DNA of 64,000 nucleotides from Sphingosinicella terrae (GCF_003347635.1 NZ_QDFY01000002.1:434001-498000); one strand, 5' to 3'; counted from the first letter of the stretch, positions 35,033-45,554 are shown. Numbers and translations are program-made. The notes: generated from the sequence alone by a model not told the origin.

Positions 35033-37099
35033 ATGTCCTGTTCCAAGCCGGTGGCGATCCTGCTCGCGGGCGTCGCTTCGATCCTGCCTTCGCCCGCTTC
35101 GGCCCAGCCGAGCGAGCCTGCGGCGTCCGAAGCCGATGCCGCGGAGGATTCGGAGGCCATCGTCGTCGTCGGCGCGCTTACCGACGTCGCCATCGGCCGC
35201 GAGGAGATCGAGCTCATCCAGGCCAATGACCTGGCCGACCTGTTCCGGCAGGTGCCGTCGGTCACCGTCGGCGGCGGCGTCGGCCTGGCCCAGAAGATCT
35301 ATGTCCGCGGGATCGAGGATTCGCTGCTCAACGTCACCATCGATGGCGCGCCGCAGCACGGGACCCTGTTCCATCATATCGGCCGCGTCCAGATCGAGCC
35401 GGAGCTGCTCGAGAGCGTCGAGGTGCAGGCCGGCGCCGGCGAGGCCACGTCGGGCTTCGGCGCGATCGGCGGCGCCATCCGCTTCCGCACCCGCGATCCC
35501 GTCTCGATGCTGCGCGAGGGCCGCGACATCGGCGCGATCGCCCGCGCCGGCTGGTTCAGCAATGACGGCTACAAGCTTTCCGGCACCGTCTACGGCCGGC
35601 TGTGGGGCGATGTCGGCCTGCTCGGCTCCTTCGTCCACGTCGACCGCGAGGATTATGAGGATGGCGACGGCAATCTGCAGCGCGGCACCGCCGCGCGCCA
35701 GCAGCTCGGCTTCCTCCGCTTCGGCGGGGATCTCGGCGGTGGCCATCGGCTCGCCTTGAGCTACGAGCATCGCGACGAGGAGGGCGCCTTCGGCCAGCGT
35801 CCGAACTGGCCGGTCCTGGCCGGCGACGAGCTTTTCCCGGTCGACGGCAAGCGCCAGTCGGTCACGGCCAACTGGCGCTACGCGGCCTCGTCCTCGATCG
35901 GCGTGGAGGCGACGGGCTATTGGACGCGGTCCGAGTTCATCCAGGACCGGTTCGACCGCTGGGGCCTCTACGGCGCCGACATCGAGACCTACGGCTTCGA
36001 CCTGCGCGCGCGCGTCCGCCGTGCCGGCCACGACGTCACCTTCGGCGTCGAGCATCGCCGCGACCGGGTGGCGAGCGAGTATCTGGACGATCCCGCGCGC
36101 TGGGCCGACTGGGCCTGGGACCCGGCTGTCGGCCGCTTCGCGGAACGGGGCTCGCTCCTCGGCCTCTACGTCCAGGACCGCTGGCAGGCCCTCGACAATC
36201 TCCTGATCAGCTTCGGCGCCCGCTACGATTCCTACGATCTCGACCAGATCACCTATGACGACGGCACCGACAGCGACGGGGTCAGCGTCAATGCCGGCGC
36301 GAGCTTCGAGGTCCTGCCGGGCCTGTCGCTCAACGCCGGCTATGCCGAGGCCTTCCGCGGCAAGGAGATTGGCGACGCCTTCACGCTGGAGCATCGCCCC
36401 GGCCGGCTGTCGCTGTCGCCGACCTTGCGGCCCGAACGGGTCGGCAACATCGAGGGCGGCGCCGAATATCGGCGCGGCGGCTTTCGTGCCTCGGCGGTCT
36501 ATTACCGGATGGAGATCGAGGACGTCATCCTCGACCAGCTCTACAGCGGCCCGCCGCCGCAATCCTCCACCTATTACGAGAATGTCGGCGATTTCGTCGC
36601 CGAGGGGATCGAGCTGCGGGCCGGCTATCGCAGCCGGGCCTTGTCGATCGAGGGCTATTTCAACCATTACGATTCGCGGCTGAACGGCCGTCGCATCGAA
36701 GGCTACGAGCATATCGCCCTCGGCAATTCGATGGGCGACAACTGGGCAATCATCGCCGGCTACGATCCGACGCCCGCGCTCGGCTTCCGCGCGACCCTCA
36801 CCCGCTACGAGGCGCTGAACGATCTCGAGGTGCTCTATCGGGACGTCGAGCTGGGCTACGTCCCCGAGACCGAGTTCATCGACAAGCCCGGCTACACGGT
36901 GGTCGACCTGTTCGCGCGCTGGCAGCCCTTCGCCACCGACCTGTTCGAGCTGCAGGCGGCGGTCTACAATCTGTTCGACGAGCGCTACGTCGCCCATGCC
37001 AGCGTCGGCGACTATAGCGCCATTCCCGATTACGAGCTCGTCCGCGGGCTGCCGGAGCCGGGCCGCAACGTCCGGCTGACCGCCAGCTTCCGCTTCTGA
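35033..37099 (+). CDS. TonB-dependent receptor
   Basis: The 688-residue outer-membrane receptor has a signal peptide (MSCSKPVAILLAGVASILPSPASA), a plug (about 45-165: LFRQVPSVTVGGGVG, IYVRGIEDSLLNVTIDGAPQ, VEVQAGAGEATSGFGAIGGAIRF) and a barrel ending LTASFRF. AGGGGGG lies five bases before the ATG. It is coupled by TGATG to the following PepSY gene. The HHIGRVQIEPELLESVEV region and length suggest a heme or siderophore receptor, but the ligand is unknown. Confidence 0.92.
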   Translation: MSCSKPVAILLAGVASILPSPASAQPSEPAASEADAAEDSEAIVVVGALTDVAIGREEIELIQANDLADLFRQVPSVTVGGGVGLAQKIYVRGIEDSLLNVTIDGAPQHGTLFHHIGRVQIEPELLESVEVQAGAGEATSGFGAIGGAIRFRTRDPVSMLREGRDIGAIARAGWFSNDGYKLSGTVYGRLWGDVGLLGSFVHVDREDYEDGDGNLQRGTAARQQLGFLRFGGDLGGGHRLALSYEHRDEEGAFGQRPNWPVLAGDELFPVDGKRQSVTANWRYAASSSIGVEATGYWTRSEFIQDRFDRWGLYGADIETYGFDLRARVRRAGHDVTFGVEHRRDRVASEYLDDPARWADWAWDPAVGRFAERGSLLGLYVQDRWQALDNLLISFGARYDSYDLDQITYDDGTDSDGVSVNAGASFEVLPGLSLNAGYAEAFRGKEIGDAFTLEHRPGRLSLSPTLRPERVGNIEGGAEYRRGGFRASAVYYRMEIEDVILDQLYSGPPPQSSTYYENVGDFVAEGIELRAGYRSRALSIEGYFNHYDSRLNGRRIEGYEHIALGNSMGDNWAIIAGYDPTPALGFRATLTRYEALNDLEVLYRDVELGYVPETEFIDKPGYTVVDLFARWQPFATDLFELQAAVYNLFDERYVAHASVGDYSAIPDYELVRGLPEPGRNVRLTASFRF

Positions 37100-38280
37100 T
37101 GCTGCCGCCGCCGCGGACGGACAGGCGCTGGCGTCCGTTCGCCAAGCTGTGGCACCGCTGGTTCGGCCTGCTCGGCGGCCTGTGGCTGCTGCTGCTCGCC
37201 GTCACCGGCTCGGCCATCACCTTCTACGAGGAGCTCGACAGCTGGCTCAATCCCGACTGGCGGACGCTGCCGGCGGCCGCCGCCGGGCCGCCGGCACCGC
37301 TGGACCAGGTCCTCGCGCGGGCGACGGAGGCGGTGCCGGGCTTCGCCCCCGGCATGATCCAGATGCCGTCCAGCGCCGACGGCACCATCTGGATGCTCGG
37401 CCGGGCGCGGCCGGGCGGCGCGCCCGCGCGGATCCAGCTCTTCTCCGATCCGCGGGACGGCGCGGTGCTCGGCTGGCGCGAGCTCGGCCGACTCTCGCTC
37501 GACCGGCGGCATCTGATGGACCTCGTCTACGGCCTCCATGTCGACCTGCTCGCCGGCCCCTGGATGACATGGTTCTTCGGCCTCGTCTCCCTGGCCTGGC
37601 TGATCGACCATCTCGTCGGCCTCTGGCTGGCCTTGCCGCGCGGCGCGCAATGGCGCCGCGCCCTCGCGCTCGGCGGGCGCCGCCGCAGCCTCCGGCGCCT
37701 GTTCGACTGGCACCGGGCGCCGGGAATGTGGAGCTGGCCGGTGACCTTCGTGCTCGCGCTGACCGGGGTCACGCTCGCCTGGCCGGTGACGAGCCGCGAG
37801 GCGGTCTCGGTCGTCGCGCCGGTCGGCGGCCGCCTGCACGAGAGCTGGCCGGACGTGGCGCCGCCGGTCGACGCGATCGGCCTCGACGCCGCGGTGGCCG
37901 CGGTCGCGCCCGGACGCGCCGGCCTGCACAGCCTCCGCCTGCTCCCCGATCACGCGGCCTATGCCGTGCGCACCTACGATCCGCGCGACACCGACTATCA
38001 GGGGCGGCTGTGGACCTATGTCTCGATGACCGACGGCCGCATCCTTGCCAGCCGCCACGACAATGGCGAGAGCCCGGGCGACCTCTTCTTCGCCTGGCAA
38101 TATCCGCTCCACTCGGGCCAGGCCCTCGGCGAGCCCGGCCGCTGGATCGTCTTCGCCTCGGGAATCCCGACGGCGGGGCTCGTGATCACCGGCTGGCTGC
38201 TGTGGTGGCGCCGGCGGGCGTCCCGCCGATTCCCGCGGACCGGCGCCAGGGGCACGGCGATGCCACCCGGATCGGCGTGA
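37099..38280 (+). CDS. PepSY domain-containing membrane protein
   Basis: The 393-residue protein starts at the last base of the receptor stop. It has four helices (near LLGGLWLLLLAVTGSAITFY, WFFGLVSLAWLIDHLVGLWLA, WSWPVTFVLALTGVTLAW, VFASGIPTAGLVITGWLLWW) with PepSY segments and the motifs KLWHRWFGL and RLFDWHRAPGMW. Compared with the PepSY gene at 11148, the gene order relative to the receptor is reversed (receptor first here). Confidence 0.88.
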   Translation: MLPPPRTDRRWRPFAKLWHRWFGLLGGLWLLLLAVTGSAITFYEELDSWLNPDWRTLPAAAAGPPAPLDQVLARATEAVPGFAPGMIQMPSSADGTIWMLGRARPGGAPARIQLFSDPRDGAVLGWRELGRLSLDRRHLMDLVYGLHVDLLAGPWMTWFFGLVSLAWLIDHLVGLWLALPRGAQWRRALALGGRRRSLRRLFDWHRAPGMWSWPVTFVLALTGVTLAWPVTSREAVSVVAPVGGRLHESWPDVAPPVDAIGLDAAVAAVAPGRAGLHSLRLLPDHAAYAVRTYDPRDTDYQGRLWTYVSMTDGRILASRHDNGESPGDLFFAWQYPLHSGQALGEPGRWIVFASGIPTAGLVITGWLLWWRRRASRRFPRTGARGTAMPPGSA

Positions 38281-38478
38281 CGGTCGGCCGCCCGCCCGGG
38301 CCGGAGCCATTCGCCCGCCAAGCGCGGCGTCGTCGCGCCCGTCTCCGATGAGGCGTCGACGCGAAGGCCGTCGAGAGCAGGCTGCGTTCCGCTGGCTTCG
38401 GAACGGCCGCTCCAAGGCCATTGGATCGCCGCGACTTTCGAAGCGGGTCGTCAGCCGATTCCTCCGATTGCGCTTGGT

Positions 38479-40644
38479 CTAGAAGCGCATCTCCACCTCC
38501 GCCCCGACGATGCGCGGCGCCTCGAGGGCGCCGTAGACGGTCCCGTCCGTCCCGAAGGCCAGATTGTCGAAGCCGAGGCCGCTGAAGCGGCGAACGTTGG
38601 TGAGATTGTCGACGAACAACCGGGCCGTGAACCGCTCATTCTCATAGCCGAGCTGGAGGTCGATCATGGTCGTGGCCGGCTGGACCGCATAGCTGCGTTC
38701 GTCGAGCGCCATCGCGCCGACGAAGTTCATCGCGGCGCGCGCGAAGACACCGCTGCGATGCTGGTAGCGGGCGCTGAGATTCGCATCATATTCCGGGACG
38801 AGCTTGACGCGATTGCCGGCGAGATCCTCGATGCCGTTGAACAGATAGAGATAGGTGGCGTCGGCATAGCCGAAGCTGGCGGACAGATCGAAGCCCGGCA
38901 CGGCGCGCCAGCTCGCTTCGACCTCGAAACCCCGGCTTCGGATCGAGGCCGACGATCCGATGAAGTCCGACGAGACCGGCCGGCCGGTCTCGTCGGTAAG
39001 GACGCGTATCTCCTGCCAGTTGTTCGAGTCGATCTGGAAGACCGCGCCGCTGGCCCGGAACCGTCCGTCGGCGGAGCGGACGCGAAAGCCGATCTCATAG
39101 CTCCACATCGTCTCGGAGCGATAACGCAGCACGTCCGGGTCGGTGATATTCTCCTGGGTGGCCGCGAGGTTGAAGCCGCCGGGGATATATCCCCGTGCGA
39201 TCGTGCCGAAGAATGTGGCGTCGTCGGTCGGTTCCCAGGTGATCGAGAATCGCGGCAGCCAGGCGTCATCCGTCGAGGCCAGGCGCGCGTCCGTATAATA
39301 GAGGATCGATCCTCCGCCGAGATCGAGTTGCCCCTCGCGCTGAACGGCACGCTGCCGCGTGTGGTCGTAACGCAGTCCGGCGCTGAGCGTGACGTCGCGA
39401 ACGAAAGCCGGCCGCCAGCGGAGCGAGCCGAAGCCGCTGAGGCTCTCGATGCTGCGCGTCTGGACGGGAGCGGCGACATAGGAGTCCAGGTCGCCCGGGC
39501 CGACGAAGGTCGACTTCTGATTGTCCTTGTCGTCACGGAAATAGGCGACGCCGGCCAGGAAGCTCAACGGCTGCTGCTGCGCGCTCGCGTAGCGAAGCTC
39601 GGCGTTGGTGACGCGCTGGTCGTTGTCGTCGCGGCCTGCCGCCGTCGGCAGGGACGTGAAGTCGAAATCGAGGCCGAGCGAGTCGGACCTGTCGCGGCGG
39701 TACGAGACGGCGGCGTCGACCGTTCCGCTGCCGACTTCATGGGCCACGCTGAGCCCAAGGACATATTCGGTCTCGTCGGTCCGCTTCGGCGCGTCGTGGA
39801 AATAGCCGTAACGCCCCGAGGGGCGGCCGCCGTTGAGCGCCCCGTAAAGCTGGTCGTAGAGCGTCCGGTCCTGGGGGAAGAAATCGTTGTCGAACAGGCC
39901 GGGCGCGTTGATGTCGAGCAGGTAGGCGGTGGCATTCAACGTCGTCCTGTCGCTCGGCGTCCAACGCAGGCGTCCATGGACGAAGCGCTCCTCGATCTCG
40001 CCCGGTTCCGTCACCCCGGCCGCGCGATTGCGCATCCAGGTCGCCTCGCGGCCATATTTGACGGCGAGCGAAGCGGCCAACGTGTCGGAGACAAGGGGCG
40101 TGCTGTAATAGGCCTCTATTCCGGCGCCGCCGGTGCCGCTGAAGAGGCTGCCGGTGACGCGGACTTCTCCTTCGGCGTCTCGCGACGGCGCGCGGGTGCG
40201 GATCACGATCAGGCCCGATTCGCTGTTGGCCCCATAGAGCGTGCCCTGGGGGCCGCGCAGGACCTCGATCGACTCGACCTGGCTCAGGACCGCGTTGGTG
40301 AGCTCGCGAAACGGGATGCCGTCGATATAGACGGCGGCGCGGTTGACGATGAACGGGTTGGACTCGACGCCGCGGATCGTGATGAACACGTTGCTGAGCT
40401 GGCCGGCCTCGTTGAACTGCACGTTCGGCACGAGATCGTCGAGCTGGCGGAAATCGCGCAGGCGCGCCTGATCGATGGCCTCCGCGTCCAGGACGGTGAT
40501 CGAGGCATCGGCGTCCTGGAGCGTGCCGTCGCGCTTCTGGCCGGTGACGACGATTTCATCCGGACCCTCCGCCGGTGGCCCGGGCTGGGCGAAAGCCGGA
40601 CCGGCGAACAGTCCGAACGTGAGCATTGTGAGACGCATGCGCAT
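38479..40644 (-). CDS. TonB-dependent receptor
   Basis: The 721-residue protein starts at the ATG at 40644 (GAGGGGG upstream) with a signal peptide (MRMRLTMLTFGLFAGPAFAQ). It has the plug with EIVVTGQKR, ITIRGVESNPFIVNRAAVYIDGIPF and IEVLRGPQGTLYGANSESGLIVI, and a barrel ending GAEVEMRF. It is the last gene of a minus-strand run of six, 94 bases after the receptor at 40739, and converges with the PepSY gene. Ligand unknown. Confidence 0.92.
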   Translation of the reverse strand: MRMRLTMLTFGLFAGPAFAQPGPPAEGPDEIVVTGQKRDGTLQDADASITVLDAEAIDQARLRDFRQLDDLVPNVQFNEAGQLSNVFITIRGVESNPFIVNRAAVYIDGIPFRELTNAVLSQVESIEVLRGPQGTLYGANSESGLIVIRTRAPSRDAEGEVRVTGSLFSGTGGAGIEAYYSTPLVSDTLAASLAVKYGREATWMRNRAAGVTEPGEIEERFVHGRLRWTPSDRTTLNATAYLLDINAPGLFDNDFFPQDRTLYDQLYGALNGGRPSGRYGYFHDAPKRTDETEYVLGLSVAHEVGSGTVDAAVSYRRDRSDSLGLDFDFTSLPTAAGRDDNDQRVTNAELRYASAQQQPLSFLAGVAYFRDDKDNQKSTFVGPGDLDSYVAAPVQTRSIESLSGFGSLRWRPAFVRDVTLSAGLRYDHTRQRAVQREGQLDLGGGSILYYTDARLASTDDAWLPRFSITWEPTDDATFFGTIARGYIPGGFNLAATQENITDPDVLRYRSETMWSYEIGFRVRSADGRFRASGAVFQIDSNNWQEIRVLTDETGRPVSSDFIGSSASIRSRGFEVEASWRAVPGFDLSASFGYADATYLYLFNGIEDLAGNRVKLVPEYDANLSARYQHRSGVFARAAMNFVGAMALDERSYAVQPATTMIDLQLGYENERFTARLFVDNLTNVRRFSGLGFDNLAFGTDGTVYGALEAPRIVGAEVEMRF

Positions 40645-40738
40645 TGCCCCCTCGTTTGCGGCGTGAATTCCTACGTTGCGAAAGCACGGCACGCGGACCG
40701 CGCGGAGCGGCCGTCGCAGCGTCACGGCGGGGACAAGC

Positions 40739-42667
40739 TCAGAAGTCCACCGACAGCAGGGCGCTGACCCGCCTCTTGTCCATGAGTCCGTAGCTGTTGC
40801 TGCCGACGACGCTCCACGCGAAGCTGTTGGTCAGGTTCTGGACCTGGAGCCGCAACGTGGCCGGCGAGCGGCCAAGCCTGAAGCGGTAGCGAGCCCCGAT
40901 ATCGATCAGGGCATAGGGGTCGAGCGTCACGACGTTATCACGAGAGGCGGGCCGCTCGCCGAACCAGGAAAGGGCAAGATCGACCGAGACCCCTGGCAGG
41001 AAAGGCAGCCGCCAGTCGGCATTGCCGCGCAGGATCGTGGCGGCCTGTCCGAGCGGTCGCCTGCCGACGCGGCCGAGCTCGACGGCCTGGCCGGTGACCC
41101 GCGGCTGCATGAGCACGGCGCCGAAGACGATAGCGAGATCGTCGGTCAGGCTGCCGGACAGGCTGAGCTCGGCTCCACGGTGCCGGACCTCCCCCAGGAT
41201 GGTGTAGACATTGGCCTCGTCGGTGCTGAAATACGGCTTGCGCACGTCGAACAGGCCGGCGACCAGCCGCAGGCGAGGCGCGATCGACCAGCGCAGCCCC
41301 GCATCGGCCTGGCGGGTCCTGATCGCCGGCAGCGCCTCGTTGCGGTTGGCGGCATTGTTGGGCGCAAGGCCGCTTTCCTCGAGGCCTCGCGTATAGCCTG
41401 CGTAGAGCGCCACCGCCTCGCTCAGGAAGGCCGCACCGGAGGCATAGAACAGCCACGGGTCATCCTCGGCGCGGGCAGTGAGGCCGTCCGGGAGTTCGAC
41501 CGATTTTCTGTAGTCGGTTCGCTGAATGCCGAGGCTGAGCTGGCCGACCTGTCGCCAACGCCCTTCATAAGCGAGGCCGACGGTGGCCTGGCGGACGCGA
41601 TCGCGGGTGAGCTCTCCGAATTCGAAGCGCGTCGGCTCGGGCGCCGCGACGGGCTCGCCGAGCTGGCGTTCCCCAAGATCGAGGGCGGGAGCCGCTCCGC
41701 CGTAGCGGCTGTCGAGCCGGCGGGCGCGAACGAGCGCATGGAGAGTGTGAAGCCGGGTCCCGTCCGTGAAGCTCCGGCTGGCGCGAAGCTCCCCGCTGGT
41801 GGAGGCATAACGCTGGCCGGGATCGGCGATCACGCGTTCGCGGGTGCGGCCGTCCGCGGTCGTGTCGACGAAGAGCTCGGCGAAATTCTGCTCGTTCTCG
41901 AAGATCGAGCGGAACAGGCCTCCGGCGATCGACCAGTGCTCGCCGATGCGGGCCTTGGCGATGACCCCCGCATTGACGCTGGCGCTGTCCTTGGCCGCCC
42001 ATCGCTGTCCGAAATAGGTGCGTCGGCGCACCTCGGGCGGGGCGAAGGGACCCGCGGTGACGATCGTCGGCGCGACTTCCTCGTCCCGGCCGACGGTCGC
42101 GGACCAGAAGGGGACGATCTCGACAGCGTCGCTCGGCCGCCAACGCGGGACGATCGCCGCGCGCAGATACTGGGCGTCGGCGCCGTCATAATAAAGCTCG
42201 TGGGCCCAGGACGCACCAAATGCCGCCCCGAGGCGCGACCCGATGATCGGGACCTGCGCGTCGATCTCGACGCTGGGACCGCCATAAGCGAGGCTTCCCG
42301 CGACGACGCTGACGATCGTCTCGTCGCCGACGTTGCGCAGGCGATAGTCGACGATCCCGGTCGGGGCGGGGAATGGATAGCCCTGCGCACTGAGGCCGAC
42401 GCGGATGGTCGAGCCGCTGACGAGACGATTGGCGAGGTAGCCCTGGCGATCGAGATAGATGCCCTCGATGCGGACGTTTCCGGCGCTGACGGGCGAGAAG
42501 CCGCGCACCTGGCTGCTGCTGTACAGGCCGATGCTCTCGTTGCCGATCGACGTCCCGAACGCGTCCTCGGCCGCGGTGACGGCATTGTCGCTGGTCCGCT
42601 GTGCGGAGGCGGGAGACGGGATGACGGCCAGGGCGCTGCCGGCCAAGAGAAGTCCGAAAGGCCTCAT
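40739..42667 (-). CDS. TonB-dependent receptor linked to ABC permeases
   Basis: The ATG at 42667 shares a base with the stop of the upstream permease gene (TGATG). The 642-residue protein has a signal peptide (MRPFGLLLAGSALAVIPSPASA), a plug with QVRGFSPVSAGNVRIEGIYLDRQG and IPIIGSRLGAAFG-like segments, and a barrel ending VSALLSVDF. The plug is unusual in lacking a clear RGPxGxLYG motif, though VRNVGD-type sequences are present. Close coupling with the ABC permeases indicates a shared substrate. Confidence 0.85.
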   Translation of the reverse strand: MRPFGLLLAGSALAVIPSPASAQRTSDNAVTAAEDAFGTSIGNESIGLYSSSQVRGFSPVSAGNVRIEGIYLDRQGYLANRLVSGSTIRVGLSAQGYPFPAPTGIVDYRLRNVGDETIVSVVAGSLAYGGPSVEIDAQVPIIGSRLGAAFGASWAHELYYDGADAQYLRAAIVPRWRPSDAVEIVPFWSATVGRDEEVAPTIVTAGPFAPPEVRRRTYFGQRWAAKDSASVNAGVIAKARIGEHWSIAGGLFRSIFENEQNFAELFVDTTADGRTRERVIADPGQRYASTSGELRASRSFTDGTRLHTLHALVRARRLDSRYGGAAPALDLGERQLGEPVAAPEPTRFEFGELTRDRVRQATVGLAYEGRWRQVGQLSLGIQRTDYRKSVELPDGLTARAEDDPWLFYASGAAFLSEAVALYAGYTRGLEESGLAPNNAANRNEALPAIRTRQADAGLRWSIAPRLRLVAGLFDVRKPYFSTDEANVYTILGEVRHRGAELSLSGSLTDDLAIVFGAVLMQPRVTGQAVELGRVGRRPLGQAATILRGNADWRLPFLPGVSVDLALSWFGERPASRDNVVTLDPYALIDIGARYRFRLGRSPATLRLQVQNLTNSFAWSVVGSNSYGLMDKRRVSALLSVDF

Positions 42668-44160
42668 CACGACACCCGCCATTCGCGCATCCGCGACAGA
42701 CCAAGCGTTCCGGCCAGGCCGGCAAGCAAGCCGAGCCAGGCCGCGAAGGGAAGGACGCGGGCAAGGCGATCGCTCTGTGCCGGCTCTTGGAAGACGAAGG
42801 CGGGGAGCGTCAGCGGCTCGGGCAGGTTCAAGCGCCCCCGCATCGTGCGCGGCAAAGCCGGCGCGGGGCGGGTGATCTCCCTCTGGACCAGCGGGTGGAC
42901 GCGCCGGCGCAGGTCGAGCTGGAAGTCCCTGGCCTGGCTCTCGAACGCCCGCTGCCGAGCGGGGTCGGTCCCGGCGAGGGTAGCAAAGGCCGCCTCCAGG
43001 CCCAGTGTGGGCAACAGATAGGCAGCCGCGCCGGCAATCTCCTCCTGGCGTTCGCGATGCGCTTCGATGGGAGCCTTGAAAGGCGTCAGCCGGCGCTCCG
43101 TCTCCGGGATGAGGAAGCTGAGCCGGGTCGCATAGTCGAGCGTCCCGACCCGGTCGCTGTGCCGCCTGAGGTCCGGCCGCGCGGCGAAGGCTCTGGCGAG
43201 GATCAGGTCGCGCTCGGCCTGGACCTCGTCGCTCACTCGCCGCTGAACGTCGACATAAGCGACCGCCGAGGGCGCGGGATCGAGAAGGCCCGCCACCGCC
43301 GAGCCGGCGAGCGGCAGGCCGATCGTCAGCGCCGCCCAGATGGCCGCGAAGGATCCGAGCGCCGCGCCGGCGCCCGGTTGGCGGGCGAGCACGACCAGCG
43401 CGATCCCGGTCCAGAAGAGCATGTATAGGAGCGTCGCGGTCAGCGCGGTGAGAAGCGGCGCCGTCGCCTGGGCCAGCGGCACGCCGGCGAGGACCAGGGC
43501 CCCGGTCATGGCCGCCAGGACGACGGGGATCGCCCAGGCGAGGATGGCCAGAACCCGCGCGCCGGTCCAGCTGCGCGGCCCGACCGCTTGGGCTGCGACG
43601 AGCCGCAGCATGCCGCGATCGCGCTCGAAGGTCACCAGCAGGGCGAAGAGCAGGAGGAGGCCGATGGGAAGCAGGAACACGATCGCGAAGGCGAGGTCGA
43701 AACGTCCGAGCGCCAGTCCGCGCGGATTCTCGAAATCGTAGGTGTCGCCGAAGCCGAACAGGGTATTGAGCTTGATCTCGAGGCGGGTCGGCGCGAGGTC
43801 GCTCACTCCCGACGCCAGCGGAGACAGTGCCAAATGGGGCTTCAAGGCCCATCGGCGAACGAAATACTCGCTGTAGCCGGCTACATCGGTGGGATCCTGC
43901 CAATAGGCCACCTCACCGGCACCGGCGGAGATCGGCGCATGATAGGCGCGGGCGCGCTCGCGGGTGCTCGCCTCCCAGTCGCGCTCCGCTTGCCGCGCCC
44001 GCTCGATCGCGGCTTCCTGTGCGGAGTGAAGCGCGGCCGTGTTGACGGCGCCCCAGACGAAGCTCGAGGCGATGATCAGGAACACGGACCAGAGCAAGGG
44101 AGACCGTCCGGTGCGGCGCCATTCCCAGGCGAAAAGATCGACAAACCGAGGGGCGGTCAT
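42667..44160 (-). CDS. DUF3526 ABC-2-type permease (second)
   Basis: The 497-residue protein has a helix near residue 25 (SPLLWSVFLIIASSFVWGAV), a large periplasmic segment, then five more helices (near LAFAIVFLLPIGLLLLFALL, VLAILAWAIPVVLAAMTGALVLAG, LTATLLYMLFWTGIALVVL and others). It has the DUF3526 pattern of two long extracytoplasmic loops. The start overlaps the previous permease stop by ATGA. Together with the next gene and the ATPase it forms a heterodimeric ABC transporter. Confidence 0.85.
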   Translation of the reverse strand: MTAPRFVDLFAWEWRRTGRSPLLWSVFLIIASSFVWGAVNTAALHSAQEAAIERARQAERDWEASTRERARAYHAPISAGAGEVAYWQDPTDVAGYSEYFVRRWALKPHLALSPLASGVSDLAPTRLEIKLNTLFGFGDTYDFENPRGLALGRFDLAFAIVFLLPIGLLLLFALLVTFERDRGMLRLVAAQAVGPRSWTGARVLAILAWAIPVVLAAMTGALVLAGVPLAQATAPLLTALTATLLYMLFWTGIALVVLARQPGAGAALGSFAAIWAALTIGLPLAGSAVAGLLDPAPSAVAYVDVQRRVSDEVQAERDLILARAFAARPDLRRHSDRVGTLDYATRLSFLIPETERRLTPFKAPIEAHRERQEEIAGAAAYLLPTLGLEAAFATLAGTDPARQRAFESQARDFQLDLRRRVHPLVQREITRPAPALPRTMRGRLNLPEPLTLPAFVFQEPAQSDRLARVLPFAAWLGLLAGLAGTLGLSRMREWRVS

Positions 44161-45554
44161 GGCCTCAGCCTCCGCGACACGATGGCGAGCAGAATGGCGG
44201 CGGCAACCAGCCAGGCGAGGAGCGCCGCATAGGCCGGCAGCGCGGAGGACGAGCCGTTGCCGAGAGCCGGAGGCGGATAGGCGAAGGTCGGCACTTGCGA
44301 CCACAGGCTCTGGTCGTTGGTGTGCCGCTCCGCCCCGTGCGCGCGGTGCGCCATGCCGTCCGAATTCATGCGGTTGACGAGGTCGCGTCGATAGCGCTCG
44401 GCGACGTCGATGAAGTCCCGGTGATGGCTGAAATCGGTTCCTGCGGCGGAGGCGGAAGCGGCCTGCGCCGCGATCGTCGGCGACAGGAAGCCCAGCGTGG
44501 CGAACAGGCGATCCTGGGAAGCGACCTTGGCATAGAAGCCGCCGAGCACCCGGTCGAACACGGCATGGCTGTGACGCTCCATCAGGTCGAGCTCGGCCAT
44601 TCGGGGATTGGGAATGTCCTCGATCCGGCTGACGCCGTGGCGCCGAAGCAGGAGCGCCCGGTTGCGCGCGGCCTGCTCGTCCGACCAGAAGGTCGGCGCT
44701 TCTTCCGCCAGCTGCTGGCGCACCGCCTGGCTGGAAGGGAGCGGGCGCGCCGCCTCGACCGTCCCGCTGGCGACGCGGGGCAGCGCCAGCGCGAACAGGA
44801 TCCACAGCCCGAACAGGCCGGTAAGCGCGAGCCGTGCGTTGCCGAGCCATAAGGACAAGGCGATGCCGACGGCCGAGAGCAAGGCGAGATAGCTCGCCAT
44901 GATCCCGGTCCAGACGAGCGCACGCCAGAAGAGGTCGGCGCCGAGCGCCCCGCCGAGGACGGCCCAGGCCAGCGCCGCCAACGTCACCGGGACGACGAGG
45001 AGGCCGGCCGCGGCCGACCAGACGGCGACGGCCTTGCTCATGACGATGGCGCGCGGATGGACCGCGGCGCCCAAGGCGAGGCGCATCGTTCCGCGCTCCC
45101 GGTCCTGCGCCACCAAAGTGAAGGCGAGCAGGAAGATGATGAGTGGCCCGAAGCCGGTGATGAGCGCGGACGGGCTGGCAAAGCCGATGCGCTGAAGCAG
45201 CGACGCATTCTGCTGCGGCCGGTAAAGCATGTCGTTCTGGTGATGCGCTTCCAGCCAGACGGACTGTCCCACGAACGGCTCCACCCCCGGGTCCAGCGGT
45301 GCCAAGGCCGGCGACGGCTTGAAGGCGAAGATGCTGTAATGGGCGGCACTGTGCGGGTCCTTCTCGCCCTGGCCGACCCAGCGTGCCCGTTCCGCGGCCG
45401 ACACGGCCTGCTTCTCCGCGTTGGCGCGGTGGGCCTGGCTGGCAATGGCGCCGAAGGAGAGAAGGACGAGGGCGGCCAGGGCGAGGAGCGACCACCAGGC
45501 GCGGCGGTCGCGCCTGAGGATCGCCAGCTCGAGGCGGACCAGCGACAGGATCAT
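44157..45554 (-). CDS. DUF3526 ABC-2-type permease (first)
   Basis: The 465-residue protein (MILSLVRLELAILRRDRRAWWSLLALAALVLLSFGAIA) has the same architecture as its neighbour: a first helix, a long loop with HxN/QN-rich segments, a bundle of helices (ALITGFGPLIIFLLAFTLVAQDRERGTMRLAL is the typical ABC-2 segment) and a last helix. The start overlaps the ATPase stop by ATGA. Confidence 0.85.
   Translation of the reverse strand: MILSLVRLELAILRRDRRAWWSLLALAALVLLSFGAIASQAHRANAEKQAVSAAERARWVGQGEKDPHSAAHYSIFAFKPSPALAPLDPGVEPFVGQSVWLEAHHQNDMLYRPQQNASLLQRIGFASPSALITGFGPLIIFLLAFTLVAQDRERGTMRLALGAAVHPRAIVMSKAVAVWSAAAGLLVVPVTLAALAWAVLGGALGADLFWRALVWTGIMASYLALLSAVGIALSLWLGNARLALTGLFGLWILFALALPRVASGTVEAARPLPSSQAVRQQLAEEAPTFWSDEQAARNRALLLRRHGVSRIEDIPNPRMAELDLMERHSHAVFDRVLGGFYAKVASQDRLFATLGFLSPTIAAQAASASAAGTDFSHHRDFIDVAERYRRDLVNRMNSDGMAHRAHGAERHTNDQSLWSQVPTFAYPPPALGNGSSSALPAYAALLAWLVAAAILLAIVSRRLRP

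Noticed and set aside
34766-36997. Minus-strand open frame of 743 codons opposite the TonB receptor
   Set aside because: Antisense of a GC-rich receptor gene; the plus strand has signal peptide, plug and barrel.
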